Below, one piece after another: positions 8,900 through 17,181 of a stretch of DNA of 64,000 nt; the first letter of the stretch is position 1, and each line of letters opens with the position of its first letter. A program made the translations under genes and the position numbers. Location of the stretch: contig NZ_BHGK01000001.1 of the NCBI RefSeq assembly GCF_003574295.1, forward strand, positions 2,728,001-2,792,000, in the 5' to 3' direction. The notes beneath the pieces were generated by a model. It was given only the letters and a program-made list of their open reading frames with translations, searched no databases and was not told the origin of the DNA. The stretch comes from Mediterraneibacter butyricigenes (GTDB taxonomy: Bacteria; Bacillota; Clostridia; Lachnospirales; Lachnospiraceae).

Positions 8900-9553
8900 T
8901 CAGGATTCTTTGTTCATATTAATATAGCTATACAGCGTATATTTGGAAATTTCAAAATATTTTGCCACCTTATCGCCGGAACGGGTGATCAGAAAGGCGC
9001 CGGTTTCATTTAAAAACTTGATGGCTTTGATCTTGTCGTCCTTTGTCATCAGAGCTACCGGTACACCGACCAGGGCGACAGACTGCTGAATCAGCTCGTC
9101 CAGAAGTTCATTGACATCATGCGGAATCACTTTTGGGGCTTCCTGTGGGGTTGCAACCGAAGGTTCCGGTACAGCAGTCAGAGAATGGAGACTGCTTTCC
9201 AGAGCTATCAGATTGGTAATGTCAAAATTGATAGACAGAATATAACGGGGTTTTCCGTGCTCATCCTTTATATAGATTGTACTGGATTTTAAAATCCGTC
9301 CGTTTTCGGTCTTGGTCAGATAAGAAAGCTGGTCTTCAAATGCCCCGTCCGGATGGCGGATGACATCTAATACGGCACGGGATGGGCTGCCGCCAAGTGC
9401 ACGACCGGTGACATGTCCATTTTCAATATAGACGATAGAATTTTCAACGGAATTGCGGGCCAGATCATGAACCAGAACCTCGCAGTTGTCTCCGAATTGA
9501 ACGGCCAGTGCATGCGCAATCTGTTTTAAAAATTCCAGTCTGGAAACTTCCAT
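8900..9553 (-). CDS. YheO-like PAS/HTH transcriptional regulator
   Basis: 217-residue DNA-binding regulator. The N-terminal two-thirds resembles the YheO-like PAS domain (conserved VLVHDL and GRALGG segments). The C-terminal 60 residues form the HTH typical of this family, with recognition helix around 196-211. Family members such as DauR control amino acid or purine catabolism genes. The gene is transcribed away from hydA and reads toward ygeW 35 bases downstream, so it probably controls this cluster in response to a pathway intermediate. Start ATG has AGGAGGTGAAACC upstream on the minus strand. The Q/P-rich linker at about 128-142 separates the domains. Confidence 0.8.
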   Translation of the reverse strand: MEVSRLEFLKQIAHALAVQFGDNCEVLVHDLARNSVENSIVYIENGHVTGRALGGSPSRAVLDVIRHPDGAFEDQLSYLTKTENGRILKSSTIYIKDEHGKPRYILSINFDITNLIALESSLHSLTAVPEPSVATPQEAPKVIPHDVNELLDELIQQSVALVGVPVALMTKDDKIKAIKFLNETGAFLITRSGDKVAKYFEISKYTLYSYINMNKES

Positions 9554-9616
9554 GGGGTTTCACCTCCTGCTATAAAATCGAAATTTCATTAAAACCATCA
9601 TAGCATAAAAAAAGAA

Positions 9617-9702
9617 AAATGTAACCAGAAAATACAAAAAAAATTAGGCGATCAAAATATTTTTTTGCCTTGGTTGCATTTCACAAGAATTGATGATAGT
9701 AT
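9617..9702. promoter_or_regulatory. Divergent control region with hydA promoter and candidate operator pair
   Basis: For hydA, TTGCAT (9674-9679) and TAGTAT (9697-9702) have 17-base spacing. Two inverted 11-mers flank the AT-rich centre: AAATGTAACCA (9617-9627) and TGGTTGCATTT (9671-9681), one mismatch after reverse complement. The right copy covers the hydA -35 box and the left copy lies toward the regulator gene, as expected for a shared operator of the YheO-like regulator. Promoter and repeats are seen; the binding protein is inference. Confidence 0.5.
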
Positions 9703-9799
9703 AGGGATAAATCTAGGCAGAAGTAACGAAGAAATATAACATAAAGACAGAATATAAAAGGTGGCCTTTACAGGGACACAGGATGCGAGGGTGATGAAA

Positions 9800-11158
9800 A
9801 TGAAACGGATATTTAAAGGCGGAACAGTGGTAACAGGATCCGGATTGAAACAGGTGGATTTGCTGGTAAAGGGAGAAAAGATTCTGGCCGAGGGAGAAGA
9901 TTTAAATTACAAGGATGCAGAAATCGTAGATGTGACGGGAAAATACCTTTTCCCGGGATTTATTGATGCACATACACATATGGCACTGGAAGTCTCAGGA
10001 ACCATCACAGCAGATAAATTTGAGACAGGGACGAAAGCGGAAATTTCCGGAGGAACGACCTGTATCATAGATTTTGCCACACAGGAAAAAGGAGAGACTC
10101 TGAAGCAGGCGCTGGAGCACTGGCATACCAAATCAGACGGAAAGTCGTCCTGTGACTATGCATTCCATCTGGCAATCGGTGATTGGAATCAGGAAATCAG
10201 CCGAGAACTGGAGGAAGTGGTGAAGGGAGGAATCTCTTCTTTTAAATTATATATGACCTATGATAACCGGGTGGATGATGAGACGATGTATGAGATCCTG
10301 ACCAGGGTAAAGGAATTGGGCGGAATTGTAGGGGTTCATTGTGAGAACCATGGAATCATCCAGGCGAGACTGAAGGAAGTGCTGGAAGAAAAAGGAAACA
10401 GAAAGGATGTCTCTGACTATCCGGGAACCCGACCGGCAGCAGCAGAGGCAGAGGCAGTGAACCGCTTCCTTGCCATTGCACGTTGTGTGGATACTCCGGT
10501 GATCGTGGTACATTTGAGTACGGCAGAAGGATATGAGGTCATTGAACACGCGAGGGCGAATGGTCAGGTTGTTTACATCGAGACCTGCCCACAATACCTT
10601 CTGATGGACGAGAGCCGTTATGATCTGCCGGACGGAAAAGCAAGAAATTACATGATCGCACCGCCGCTTCGTACGGTATCGGATCAGGAGGTGCTGTGGC
10701 ATGCACTGGAAACAGATCGAATTCAGACGATTGCTACAGATCATTGCAGTTTTACGGAAGAGCAGAAAAGAGCAGGGGAAGAAGATTTTTCTAAAACACC
10801 TTGCGGAATGCCCGGAGCAGAGGAACGTCCGGCCCTGATCTATCACTATGGAGTGGGAACCGGAAGACTCAGTTTGGAGCAAATGTGCCGGTATCTGGCA
10901 GAGACTCCGGCAAGACAGTATCATCTTTATCCGAGAAAGGGCGTGCTGGAGCCGGGAAGCGATGCAGATATTGTGGTATGGGATCCGGAAATGGTCTGGA
11001 CGTTGTCGAAAGAAACCCAGCAGTCGGCAGCCGGATACTGTCCGCTGGAAGGAACCCAGTTGAAGGGAAGAGCACAACAGGTCTATTTAAGAGGAGAGCT
11101 GATTGCAGAGAATGGACAGATTTTAAAGGAAAATCAGGGAATTTACATTCTGCACTGA
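9800..11158 (+). CDS. hydA: Dihydropyrimidinase/hydantoinase (HydA/HyuA family)
   Basis: 452-residue amidohydrolase that opens cyclic amides such as dihydropyrimidines, hydantoins or related purine breakdown products. The binuclear zinc site is complete: H58 and H60 (DAHTH), the lysine to be carboxylated K149 (SFKLYMTY), H180 (GVHCENH), H238 (VVHLS) and D314 (ATDH). I prefer ATG 9800 (MKRIFKGG, matching family N-termini), with AGGG at 9788-9791; ATG 9794 and the frame start at 9761 are alternatives. It is divergent from the YheO-like regulator and is followed 69 bases later by yqeC. In gut purine-degradation clusters the matching gene is usually called hyuA. Confidence 0.9.
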   Translation: MKRIFKGGTVVTGSGLKQVDLLVKGEKILAEGEDLNYKDAEIVDVTGKYLFPGFIDAHTHMALEVSGTITADKFETGTKAEISGGTTCIIDFATQEKGETLKQALEHWHTKSDGKSSCDYAFHLAIGDWNQEISRELEEVVKGGISSFKLYMTYDNRVDDETMYEILTRVKELGGIVGVHCENHGIIQARLKEVLEEKGNRKDVSDYPGTRPAAAEAEAVNRFLAIARCVDTPVIVVHLSTAEGYEVIEHARANGQVVYIETCPQYLLMDESRYDLPDGKARNYMIAPPLRTVSDQEVLWHALETDRIQTIATDHCSFTEEQKRAGEEDFSKTPCGMPGAEERPALIYHYGVGTGRLSLEQMCRYLAETPARQYHLYPRKGVLEPGSDADIVVWDPEMVWTLSKETQQSAAGYCPLEGTQLKGRAQQVYLRGELIAENGQILKENQGIYILH

Positions 11159-11227
11159 TCGCAGGAAATTCCAGATAGAAGGCGGAGCAGATTTAATGGC
11201 TGAGCGATTTAAGAAAGTGAGAAAACG

Positions 11228-11983
11228 ATGATTTACCGATGCAGTGATCATACCAGATGGGAAACCAGAGATATTTTATCCATGCTCCAGATTGACAGAG
11301 GAAGTGCTCCGGTGATCTCGATTGCGGGTGGTGGAGGCAAAACGACTACGGCATTCTGCCTGAAACGGGGATTTGCAGAGCGAAAAGAACCAGTGCTTCT
11401 TACCACAACCACGCATATGCGTCGTCCGACAGGACCGGAAGTCTTACTGGAAGATTCTGAGACAGAGTTTCAGACAAAACTGAAGAAATATGGTTGGGTG
11501 ATCGCAGGACTTCCGGTGGAGAATGGGAAGATCTCGTCAATGCCGGATACATTTCTGGAAAAAAGAATTCTGGAGAAAATATCGATGGTTATAGAAGCTG
11601 ATGGAGCCAGATGTCTGCCGGTGAAAATGCCGGAAGCGTGGGAGCCGGTTCTGCACCCGCAGACGGATCTGTTTGTGGGTGTGATCGGACTGGACGCGCT
11701 GGGGCAACCACTTGGGGAAATCTGTTTTCGCAGGAATCTGGCCGCAGAATTTTTAGAGAAAGATCTGGATGAGAAAATGACCTGGGAGGATCTGGCACGG
11801 ATTGCAGCGGCGCCGGAAGGATTGATGAAAGGTACAGAACATATCAGGCGGCGACTGGTCTTTTTGAATAAAGCAGAAGGAAAGGAACGGATCGAAGCAG
11901 GGAAAAAGATTGCATCATATCTGCAGGAGAGGAAAATCGGAGAGGTTTATCTGAGCAGTTATGGAGAAGAGGAGAGAGCATGA
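11228..11983 (+). CDS. yqeC: YqeC, selenium-dependent molybdenum hydroxylase accessory protein
   Basis: 251-residue cytoplasmic protein with a glycine-rich ATP-binding loop IAGGGGKTTT (about 32-41) near the N-terminus, a Walker B-like strand MVIEADGA, and the conserved stretch FVGVIGLDALG. This pattern matches the YqeC family, which co-occurs with selenium-dependent molybdenum hydroxylases and is thought to help insert the labile selenium or mature the cofactor; the biochemistry is not settled. It overlaps yqeB by 4 bases (ATGA), so the two are coupled. It lies downstream of hydA in the same direction. No selD or other selenium gene is in the window. Confidence 0.82.
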   Translation: MIYRCSDHTRWETRDILSMLQIDRGSAPVISIAGGGGKTTTAFCLKRGFAERKEPVLLTTTTHMRRPTGPEVLLEDSETEFQTKLKKYGWVIAGLPVENGKISSMPDTFLEKRILEKISMVIEADGARCLPVKMPEAWEPVLHPQTDLFVGVIGLDALGQPLGEICFRRNLAAEFLEKDLDEKMTWEDLARIAAAPEGLMKGTEHIRRRLVFLNKAEGKERIEAGKKIASYLQERKIGEVYLSSYGEEERA

Positions 11984-12771
11984 AAATATTGATCAAAGGT
12001 GCAGGGGATCTGGCTACGGGAATTGCATCCAGACTCTATAACAGCGGTTATCAGATCCTGATGACAGATATTGCAGTACCGTTGACGGTGCGAAGAACCG
12101 TGGCGTTGTCGAGGGCAGTTTATGAAGGGAAAGCTGAAGTGGAAACCATGACAGGAATCCTTGTAAAAAATATGGATGAGGCAGAAAAAGTGCTTTCCGA
12201 CAGAAATATTCCGGTCATCGTGGATGAGAAGGCCGAAATCCGAAAGGATTATCAGCCGGATGTAGTGGTAGATGCGATTCTGGCAAAGAAAAATCTGGGG
12301 ACCAGAATCACAGATGCTCCGTTGGTGATCGGAGTGGGACCGGGATTTACGGCCGGTGAAGATTGCCATGTGGTCGTTGAGACGAAAAGGGGCCATTATC
12401 TGGGACAGGCGATCTGGAAGGGCAGTGCCATTCCAAATACCGGAATCCCGGGAAATATCGGTGGATTTACAGTGGAAAGAATCATCCGTGCCACTGCAGA
12501 CGGAATCTTTGAGCCGGTGGCAAAGATCGGAGATATGGTGGAAAAAGATCAGATTGTGGCATATTCCGGAGGACAGGAAATCCGTGCGAAAATGTCAGGA
12601 ATTGTCCGTGGAATGTTACAGGAGCATGTCCCGGTAACGGAGAATATGAAATGCGGAGACATTGACGCGAGATGTGAATTGGAACATTGTTACACGATTT
12701 CAGATAAAGCAAGAGCCGTTGGTGGAGGGGTTTTGGAAGCTGTCTGTGGATTTGAGCACAGGAGAGTGTAA
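11980..12771 (+). CDS. yqeB: YqeB/EF2563-family selenium-dependent molybdenum hydroxylase protein
   Basis: 263-residue protein starting with a Rossmann-type loop IKGAGDLATGIASRL, the hallmark of the EF2563/YqeB family. Members are found next to selenium-dependent molybdenum hydroxylases such as certain xanthine dehydrogenases; a role in cofactor selenation or maturation is inferred in the family and is not proven. The ATG lies inside the yqeC stop overlap (ATGA). The gene ends the purine block; a separate promoter-like region follows. Together with yqeC it is the main hint that the hydroxylase encoded at 3-6.7 kb may carry selenium. Confidence 0.82.
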   Translation: MKILIKGAGDLATGIASRLYNSGYQILMTDIAVPLTVRRTVALSRAVYEGKAEVETMTGILVKNMDEAEKVLSDRNIPVIVDEKAEIRKDYQPDVVVDAILAKKNLGTRITDAPLVIGVGPGFTAGEDCHVVVETKRGHYLGQAIWKGSAIPNTGIPGNIGGFTVERIIRATADGIFEPVAKIGDMVEKDQIVAYSGGQEIRAKMSGIVRGMLQEHVPVTENMKCGDIDARCELEHCYTISDKARAVGGGVLEAVCGFEHRRV

Positions 12772-12864
12772 CAAAAGAACTTGTGAATTATTCGGATCAT
12801 TGCTATAATGACCGGGTAAGAGAAATTTAATGGTTGATAGGAAAGGAAAATGGAGGAAACTTAA

Positions 12865-13584
12865 ATGTGGAATCGAGTAGACCTGAAGGCACGAGGTAAA
12901 GAGGCATTCAGGAAAAATTATTGGGCAAGTGTTGCGGTTGCATTGTTGTCAGGGCTGGTCACAACAGTATCGGCAAGCAGCGGAAGAAATGCGGTGGATA
13001 CAGGAAGCAGTACATCAGGATATGCGCATTATTATGGGGGAAATATGTTTAGCTCCCTGTTTGCAGGAGTTCTGACAGCGACACTGGTGGTGTTGGGAAT
13101 CTTTCTGGTGGTGTTGCGGATATTCATCGGAAATCTCCTCGAAATTGGAGGGTGCAGATTCTTCCTGGCCAATCAGCAGGAGCAGCCGAGAGTCAGCAAG
13201 ATGTTTGAAGTATTCAAAGGCGGCAATTATGGCAATCAGGTTCTGACCATGTTTTTAATGAATTTATATGTGTTCTTATGGTCTTTGCTTCTGATAGTTC
13301 CGGGAATTATCAAAGGATATGAATACCGGATGGTGCCGTATATTCTGGCAGAGAATCCGGATATGGATCGGAAAGAAGTTTTTCTGATCAGCAAGCGTAT
13401 GATGGATGGAAAGAAGATGGACGCTTTCGTGTTGGATCTGTCCTTTATCGGTTGGGTCATTCTGGGCACAATCACCTGCGGAATTGTAAATCTGTTCTAT
13501 GTGTCTCCATATATGCAGGCAACCAATGCGGAAATGTATACCGCAAACCGTGAGATCGCATATGAAGAGGGATATATTCGGTAA
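12865..13584 (+). CDS. DUF975-family membrane protein
   Basis: 239-residue integral membrane protein of unknown function. The N-terminal WNRVDLKARGKEAFRKNYW signature is that of the DUF975 family, common in Firmicutes. Hydrophobic segments lie around residues 25-40, 65-95, 125-150 and 185-220, with a loop rich in G, S and Y between the first two. AAGGAAAATGGAGGAAAC precedes the ATG. TATAAT at about 12803-12808 with an upstream TTGTGA may form its own promoter, so I place it outside the purine operon. No functional link to its neighbours is visible. Confidence 0.82.
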   Translation: MWNRVDLKARGKEAFRKNYWASVAVALLSGLVTTVSASSGRNAVDTGSSTSGYAHYYGGNMFSSLFAGVLTATLVVLGIFLVVLRIFIGNLLEIGGCRFFLANQQEQPRVSKMFEVFKGGNYGNQVLTMFLMNLYVFLWSLLLIVPGIIKGYEYRMVPYILAENPDMDRKEVFLISKRMMDGKKMDAFVLDLSFIGWVILGTITCGIVNLFYVSPYMQATNAEMYTANREIAYEEGYIR

Positions 13585-13641
13585 AAGTACCGACAAGATT
13601 ATGCGGATGCGAATTCAGAAGATGTTATTGTATAAAAAAGA

Positions 13642-13670
13642 TTGACAGAAAGAAAAAAGCGTGCTAATTT
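13642..13670 (+). promoter_or_regulatory. Sigma-A promoter of the PTS gene
   Basis: A perfect TTGACA at 13642-13647 and TAATTT at 13665-13670 are 17 bases apart. Transcription would begin near 13677, just before the antiterminator target and leader terminator, leaving a leader of about 260 nt. Confidence 0.65.
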
Positions 13671-13689
13671 AATAATGGAATTATGATAT

Positions 13690-13764
13690 AGTATGTAACT
13701 TTTCGGGAGGCATTCACTGTACATAAATATTTCAGATATTTATGGGTGGAGTGTCTCTTTTTTT
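13690..13764 (+). promoter_or_regulatory. Leader RAT site and intrinsic terminator (antitermination control)
   Basis: A strong terminator lies inside the leader: GAGGCATTCAC (from 13707) pairs with GTGGAGTGTCTC, the inner stem CATAAATAT/ATATTTATG is perfect, and T7 follows. Just upstream and overlapping its 5' arm, GTATGTAAC and GGGAGGCA resemble the ribonucleic antiterminator targets of the BglG/LicT/GlcT family. The antiterminator gene sits right after the PTS gene. The terminator is directly visible; the RAT assignment is by resemblance. Confidence 0.65.
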
Positions 13765-13937
13765 GTATTGCGATCTGCCAAAACTCAGGCAAGAGTATGA
13801 AAGGTTGAAATTTCATAAAAGATCGACAATACGGCATGACCGTTTACAGGGATTATGTGTTGGGGGAAACAAAAGACGCTGAATATCTGGAACGGGAAAC
13901 TGGAATTCTACTATTAACAGGAAAAAGGAGAGAAAAA

Positions 13938-16157
13938 ATGAAAGACAAGATTTTTGGCGTTTTGCAGCGTGTCGGAAGATCCTTTATGCTTCCAATCGCA
14001 ATCTTACCGGTAGCAGGACTTCTCTTAGGACTGGGAAGCTCGTTTACCAATGAAACCATGCTTCAGACCTATGGCCTGATCAAATTTATGGGACCCGGAA
14101 CGATTCCATATATGATCTTTCAGGTTATGAGTTCGGCAGGAAATGTCGTCTTTGATAATTTGCCGTTGTTGTTTGCAATGGGAGTGGCAATCGGAATGGC
14201 AAGAAAAGAAAAAGAAGTCGCAGCATTGTCTGCTGTCATTGCATTTTTCATTATGCATGCTTCTATCAATGCTATGATCACCATTAACGGTGGAGCGGAA
14301 AAACTCTTAAGCGGAGCAACGACATCCGTTTGCGGCATCACATCTCTGCAGATGGGTGTATTCGGCGGTATGTTGGTAGGACTTGGAGTTGCAGCACTTC
14401 ACAACCGTTATTATAAAATCGAATTGCCACAGGTATTATCCTTCTTTGGCGGAACAAGATTTGTACCGATCGTATGTGCACTGGCTTATACCGGTGTGGG
14501 AATTCTGATGTTCTTTGTATGGCCGGCAGTTCAGACCGGGATTTATGCCATCGGAGATCTGGTTATGAGATCCGGATATTTCGGAACCTGGATCTATGGA
14601 TTTATGGAAAGACTGTTGATCCCGTTTGGACTTCATCATGTATTCTATCTTCCGTTTTGGCAGACCGGACTGGGCGGTACCATGGAAGTGGCAGGAAAGA
14701 CGATCGAAGGAGCCCAGAATATTTTCTTTGCGCAGCTTGCAGATCCGAGTGTGACACATTATGCAGTTTCAGCTACCAGATTTATGTCCGGAAAATTCCC
14801 GCTGATGATCTTTGGCCTGCCGGGAGCAGCACTTGCCATGTATAAGACAGCAAAACCGGAAAAGAAAAAAGCAGTGGAGGGTCTGTTGCTTTCCGCGGCA
14901 CTGACTGCGATGTTGACCGGTATTACAGAACCGCTGGAATTTACGTTCCTGTTTGTGGCTCCGATGCTTTATGGAATTCACTGTGTGCTGGCAGGTTGTG
15001 CATACATGCTGATGCATATCTTTAATGTAGGAGTTGGAATGACGTTTTCAGGTGGTATCATTGACCTGACACTGTTTGGAATCATGCAGGGAAATGCAAA
15101 GACCAACTGGATCTGGATTGTAATCGTCGGCGTAGGATATTTCATTGTGTATTATTTCTTGTTCAGCTTCCTGATCAAAAAACTGGATTTGAAAACTCCG
15201 GGAAGAGATGACAGTGAAGAAGTAAAACTTTATCGCAGAAGTGATGTAGAAGCAAAGAAAAAAGGACAAAAAACCGGAGAAGAGGGAAATGCGGTAAGTG
15301 AAGAAGACGCACTTTCCGAGATGATCTGTAACGGTCTTGGCGGAAAGAAAAACATTTCGGATGTAGACTGTTGTGCCACAAGACTTCGTTGTACGGTATT
15401 TGATCCGAAGCTGGTGAACGAAGGAATGTTAAAAGCAACCGGAGCATCCGGAGTGATCAAAAAAGGAGAAGGTGTTCAGGTCATTTATGGACCAAGGGTA
15501 TCTGTAATTAAGTCAAACCTGGAAGATTATCTGGAAACCGCACCGAATGAGGTGTATACTGAAAGTACGACAGAAAGCAAACAGGAGCCGGAGAAAACCG
15601 AAACAGTAAAGGGATCTGAAAGTGCAGAGAAAATTGGTGCGAACGTTGGGGCTGAGACAGATAGTGAGTCAAAGACAATGGGGGTAACGCCTGTAAAAAC
15701 AGTGATTATTTCCAGCCCGGTACAGGGAGTGGCAGCAGATCTTTCCACAGCCCCGGATGAAGCATTTGCCGGAAAAATGATGGGAGACGGAGCGGTTGTA
15801 ACTCCGACGGAAGGGACGGTAGTTGCACCGGAAGATGGAGAAGTAGTCTTTGTGTTTGATACCAAACATGCCATCGGATTTGTGACAGATTCCGGAATCA
15901 GTTTATTACTTCATATGGGAATCGATACCGTAAAATTAGGTGGAGAAGGATTTGAAGTTCTCGTAGAAAACGGACAGAAAGTAAAGAAAGGCGATGTTTT
16001 GATGAAGATGGATCTGAACTACCTGAAAGAACATGCACCGTCTGTTACTTCTCCGATTCTCTGTACAGAATTAGAAGACAATCAGAAGATCCGCCTGCTA
16101 AAAGAAGGGGAAATCCAGGCAGGAGAGGCACTGTTTGCAATTGATAGTTTTGAATAA
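13938..16157 (+). CDS. ptsG: PTS glucose-family transporter, fused IICBA
   Basis: 739-residue membrane enzyme II that imports and phosphorylates a hexose, most likely glucose. The IIC domain (about 1-420) has many membrane spans and family motifs FGLHHVFYLPFW and GITEPLEF. The IIB domain carries the phospho-cysteine C479 in CCATRLR. A charged linker rich in E, T and S follows. The IIA domain holds the phospho-histidine H659 in LLLHMGIDT. Start: ATG 13938 with AAAGGAG at 13924-13930; the longer frame from 13836 is rejected because its extra 34 residues are unlike the family and lack a ribosome site. Related N-acetylglucosamine or maltose permeases cannot be fully excluded. Expression is probably set by leader antitermination. 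Confidence 0.88.
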   Translation: MKDKIFGVLQRVGRSFMLPIAILPVAGLLLGLGSSFTNETMLQTYGLIKFMGPGTIPYMIFQVMSSAGNVVFDNLPLLFAMGVAIGMARKEKEVAALSAVIAFFIMHASINAMITINGGAEKLLSGATTSVCGITSLQMGVFGGMLVGLGVAALHNRYYKIELPQVLSFFGGTRFVPIVCALAYTGVGILMFFVWPAVQTGIYAIGDLVMRSGYFGTWIYGFMERLLIPFGLHHVFYLPFWQTGLGGTMEVAGKTIEGAQNIFFAQLADPSVTHYAVSATRFMSGKFPLMIFGLPGAALAMYKTAKPEKKKAVEGLLLSAALTAMLTGITEPLEFTFLFVAPMLYGIHCVLAGCAYMLMHIFNVGVGMTFSGGIIDLTLFGIMQGNAKTNWIWIVIVGVGYFIVYYFLFSFLIKKLDLKTPGRDDSEEVKLYRRSDVEAKKKGQKTGEEGNAVSEEDALSEMICNGLGGKKNISDVDCCATRLRCTVFDPKLVNEGMLKATGASGVIKKGEGVQVIYGPRVSVIKSNLEDYLETAPNEVYTESTTESKQEPEKTETVKGSESAEKIGANVGAETDSESKTMGVTPVKTVIISSPVQGVAADLSTAPDEAFAGKMMGDGAVVTPTEGTVVAPEDGEVVFVFDTKHAIGFVTDSGISLLLHMGIDTVKLGGEGFEVLVENGQKVKKGDVLMKMDLNYLKEHAPSVTSPILCTELEDNQKIRLLKEGEIQAGEALFAIDSFE

Positions 16158-16225
16158 AAAGAAACAGAAAAATCCGAGATAAATCTGTGAGGAAAGCTGT
16201 CGGGATCGGATGAGGGGGGAAAATC

Positions 16226-17065
16226 ATGTACAGGATTACGAAAGTATTGAATCACAACGCAATCCTGGCAGTGGAAGGCCAGGGAATCTCAGAATTTCTG
16301 CTGCTTGGAAAAGGAGTGGGATTCGGGAAAAAAGTGACACAGACTGTGGAGGTACCGGAAGGAACAGCCATTTATTCCCTTCAGGAAAATACTCAGAGAG
16401 GATCGGCGAAAGATCTGATAAAAGAAGTCGATCCAAAGTACCTGGAGATTGCGGATGCAATTTTAAATGAAGCAGAAAAAAAGTTGGGAAAACTGGATCG
16501 GACGGTATTGTTTCCTATGGCAGACCACCTGGCATTTGCCATTCGCAGAATCCAAAACGGAGAGCAGATCCACAATCCGCTGGCAAATGATATCCGGATT
16601 CTGTTTCATCAAGAATATAAGGCGGCACAATGTGCGGAAGAACTTCTGAAAAAAGAGTATGGTATACAAATCGTACCGGATGAGATCGGTTATCTGGCAT
16701 TGCATGTCCACTCGGCTATTACAGAAGAAAAAATCTCGGATGGAATGTTGACGGCTCAGGCGGTTCACTACTGTGTGGAACTTTTAGAGCAGGAGACCGG
16801 ACAGAGCATTGATGTGATGTCCCTGGCGTACAATCGTCTGATGAATCATGTGCGGTATATGATCGCACGGGCAATTCAGGGAGAAAAACTGAAATTAAAT
16901 ATGAACGATTACATGTCGATTAAATTTCCAAGGAGGTATGCACTGGCAGAACAGATTTGCCGGGAAATCGAGAAAACGCTGCATAAAACCATCGAAGAAG
17001 TGGAAATCGGATACCTCGCGATGCATCTGGAGCGAATCGCCAGTGAAGAACTGGAAGAAGGGTGA
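16226..17065 (+). CDS. BglG/LicT-family transcriptional antiterminator
   Basis: 279-residue RNA-binding regulator. The N-terminal 55-60 residues form the co-antiterminator RNA-binding domain (MYRITKVLNHNAILA, typical). Two PTS regulation domains follow (about 70-170 and 175-279), each with conserved histidines (DHLAFAIRR, LHVHSA, NHVRYMI, AMHLER) that are phosphorylated by PTS proteins. It would bind the RAT site in the leader of the upstream ptsG when glucose is present and prevent termination. GGGGGGA precedes the ATG. Placement 3' of ptsG rather than 5' is a modest variation on the glcT-ptsG order. Confidence 0.88.
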   Translation: MYRITKVLNHNAILAVEGQGISEFLLLGKGVGFGKKVTQTVEVPEGTAIYSLQENTQRGSAKDLIKEVDPKYLEIADAILNEAEKKLGKLDRTVLFPMADHLAFAIRRIQNGEQIHNPLANDIRILFHQEYKAAQCAEELLKKEYGIQIVPDEIGYLALHVHSAITEEKISDGMLTAQAVHYCVELLEQETGQSIDVMSLAYNRLMNHVRYMIARAIQGEKLKLNMNDYMSIKFPRRYALAEQICREIEKTLHKTIEEVEIGYLAMHLERIASEELEEG

Positions 17066-17083
17066 AAAGCGGGACAGAAAAGA

Positions 17084-17135
17084 AAGAGGGACTCTGTTTT
17101 GTTGTAATTACAACAGAAATAGAGTCCCTCTTGTA
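17084..17135 (+). terminator. Long hairpin terminator after the antiterminator gene
   Basis: AAGAGGGACTCT (17084-17095) pairs with AGAGTCCCTCTT (17121-17132), and the centre contains a perfect TGTTGTAATTACAACA palindrome, so the whole 49 bases form a near-continuous stem. Only a short T pair and GTAG follow, so termination strength is uncertain. Confidence 0.55.
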
Positions 17136-17181
17136 GTAGGATGAAGAAGTCAAGAAGAACAAGATTACAGGAGGACTTAAT

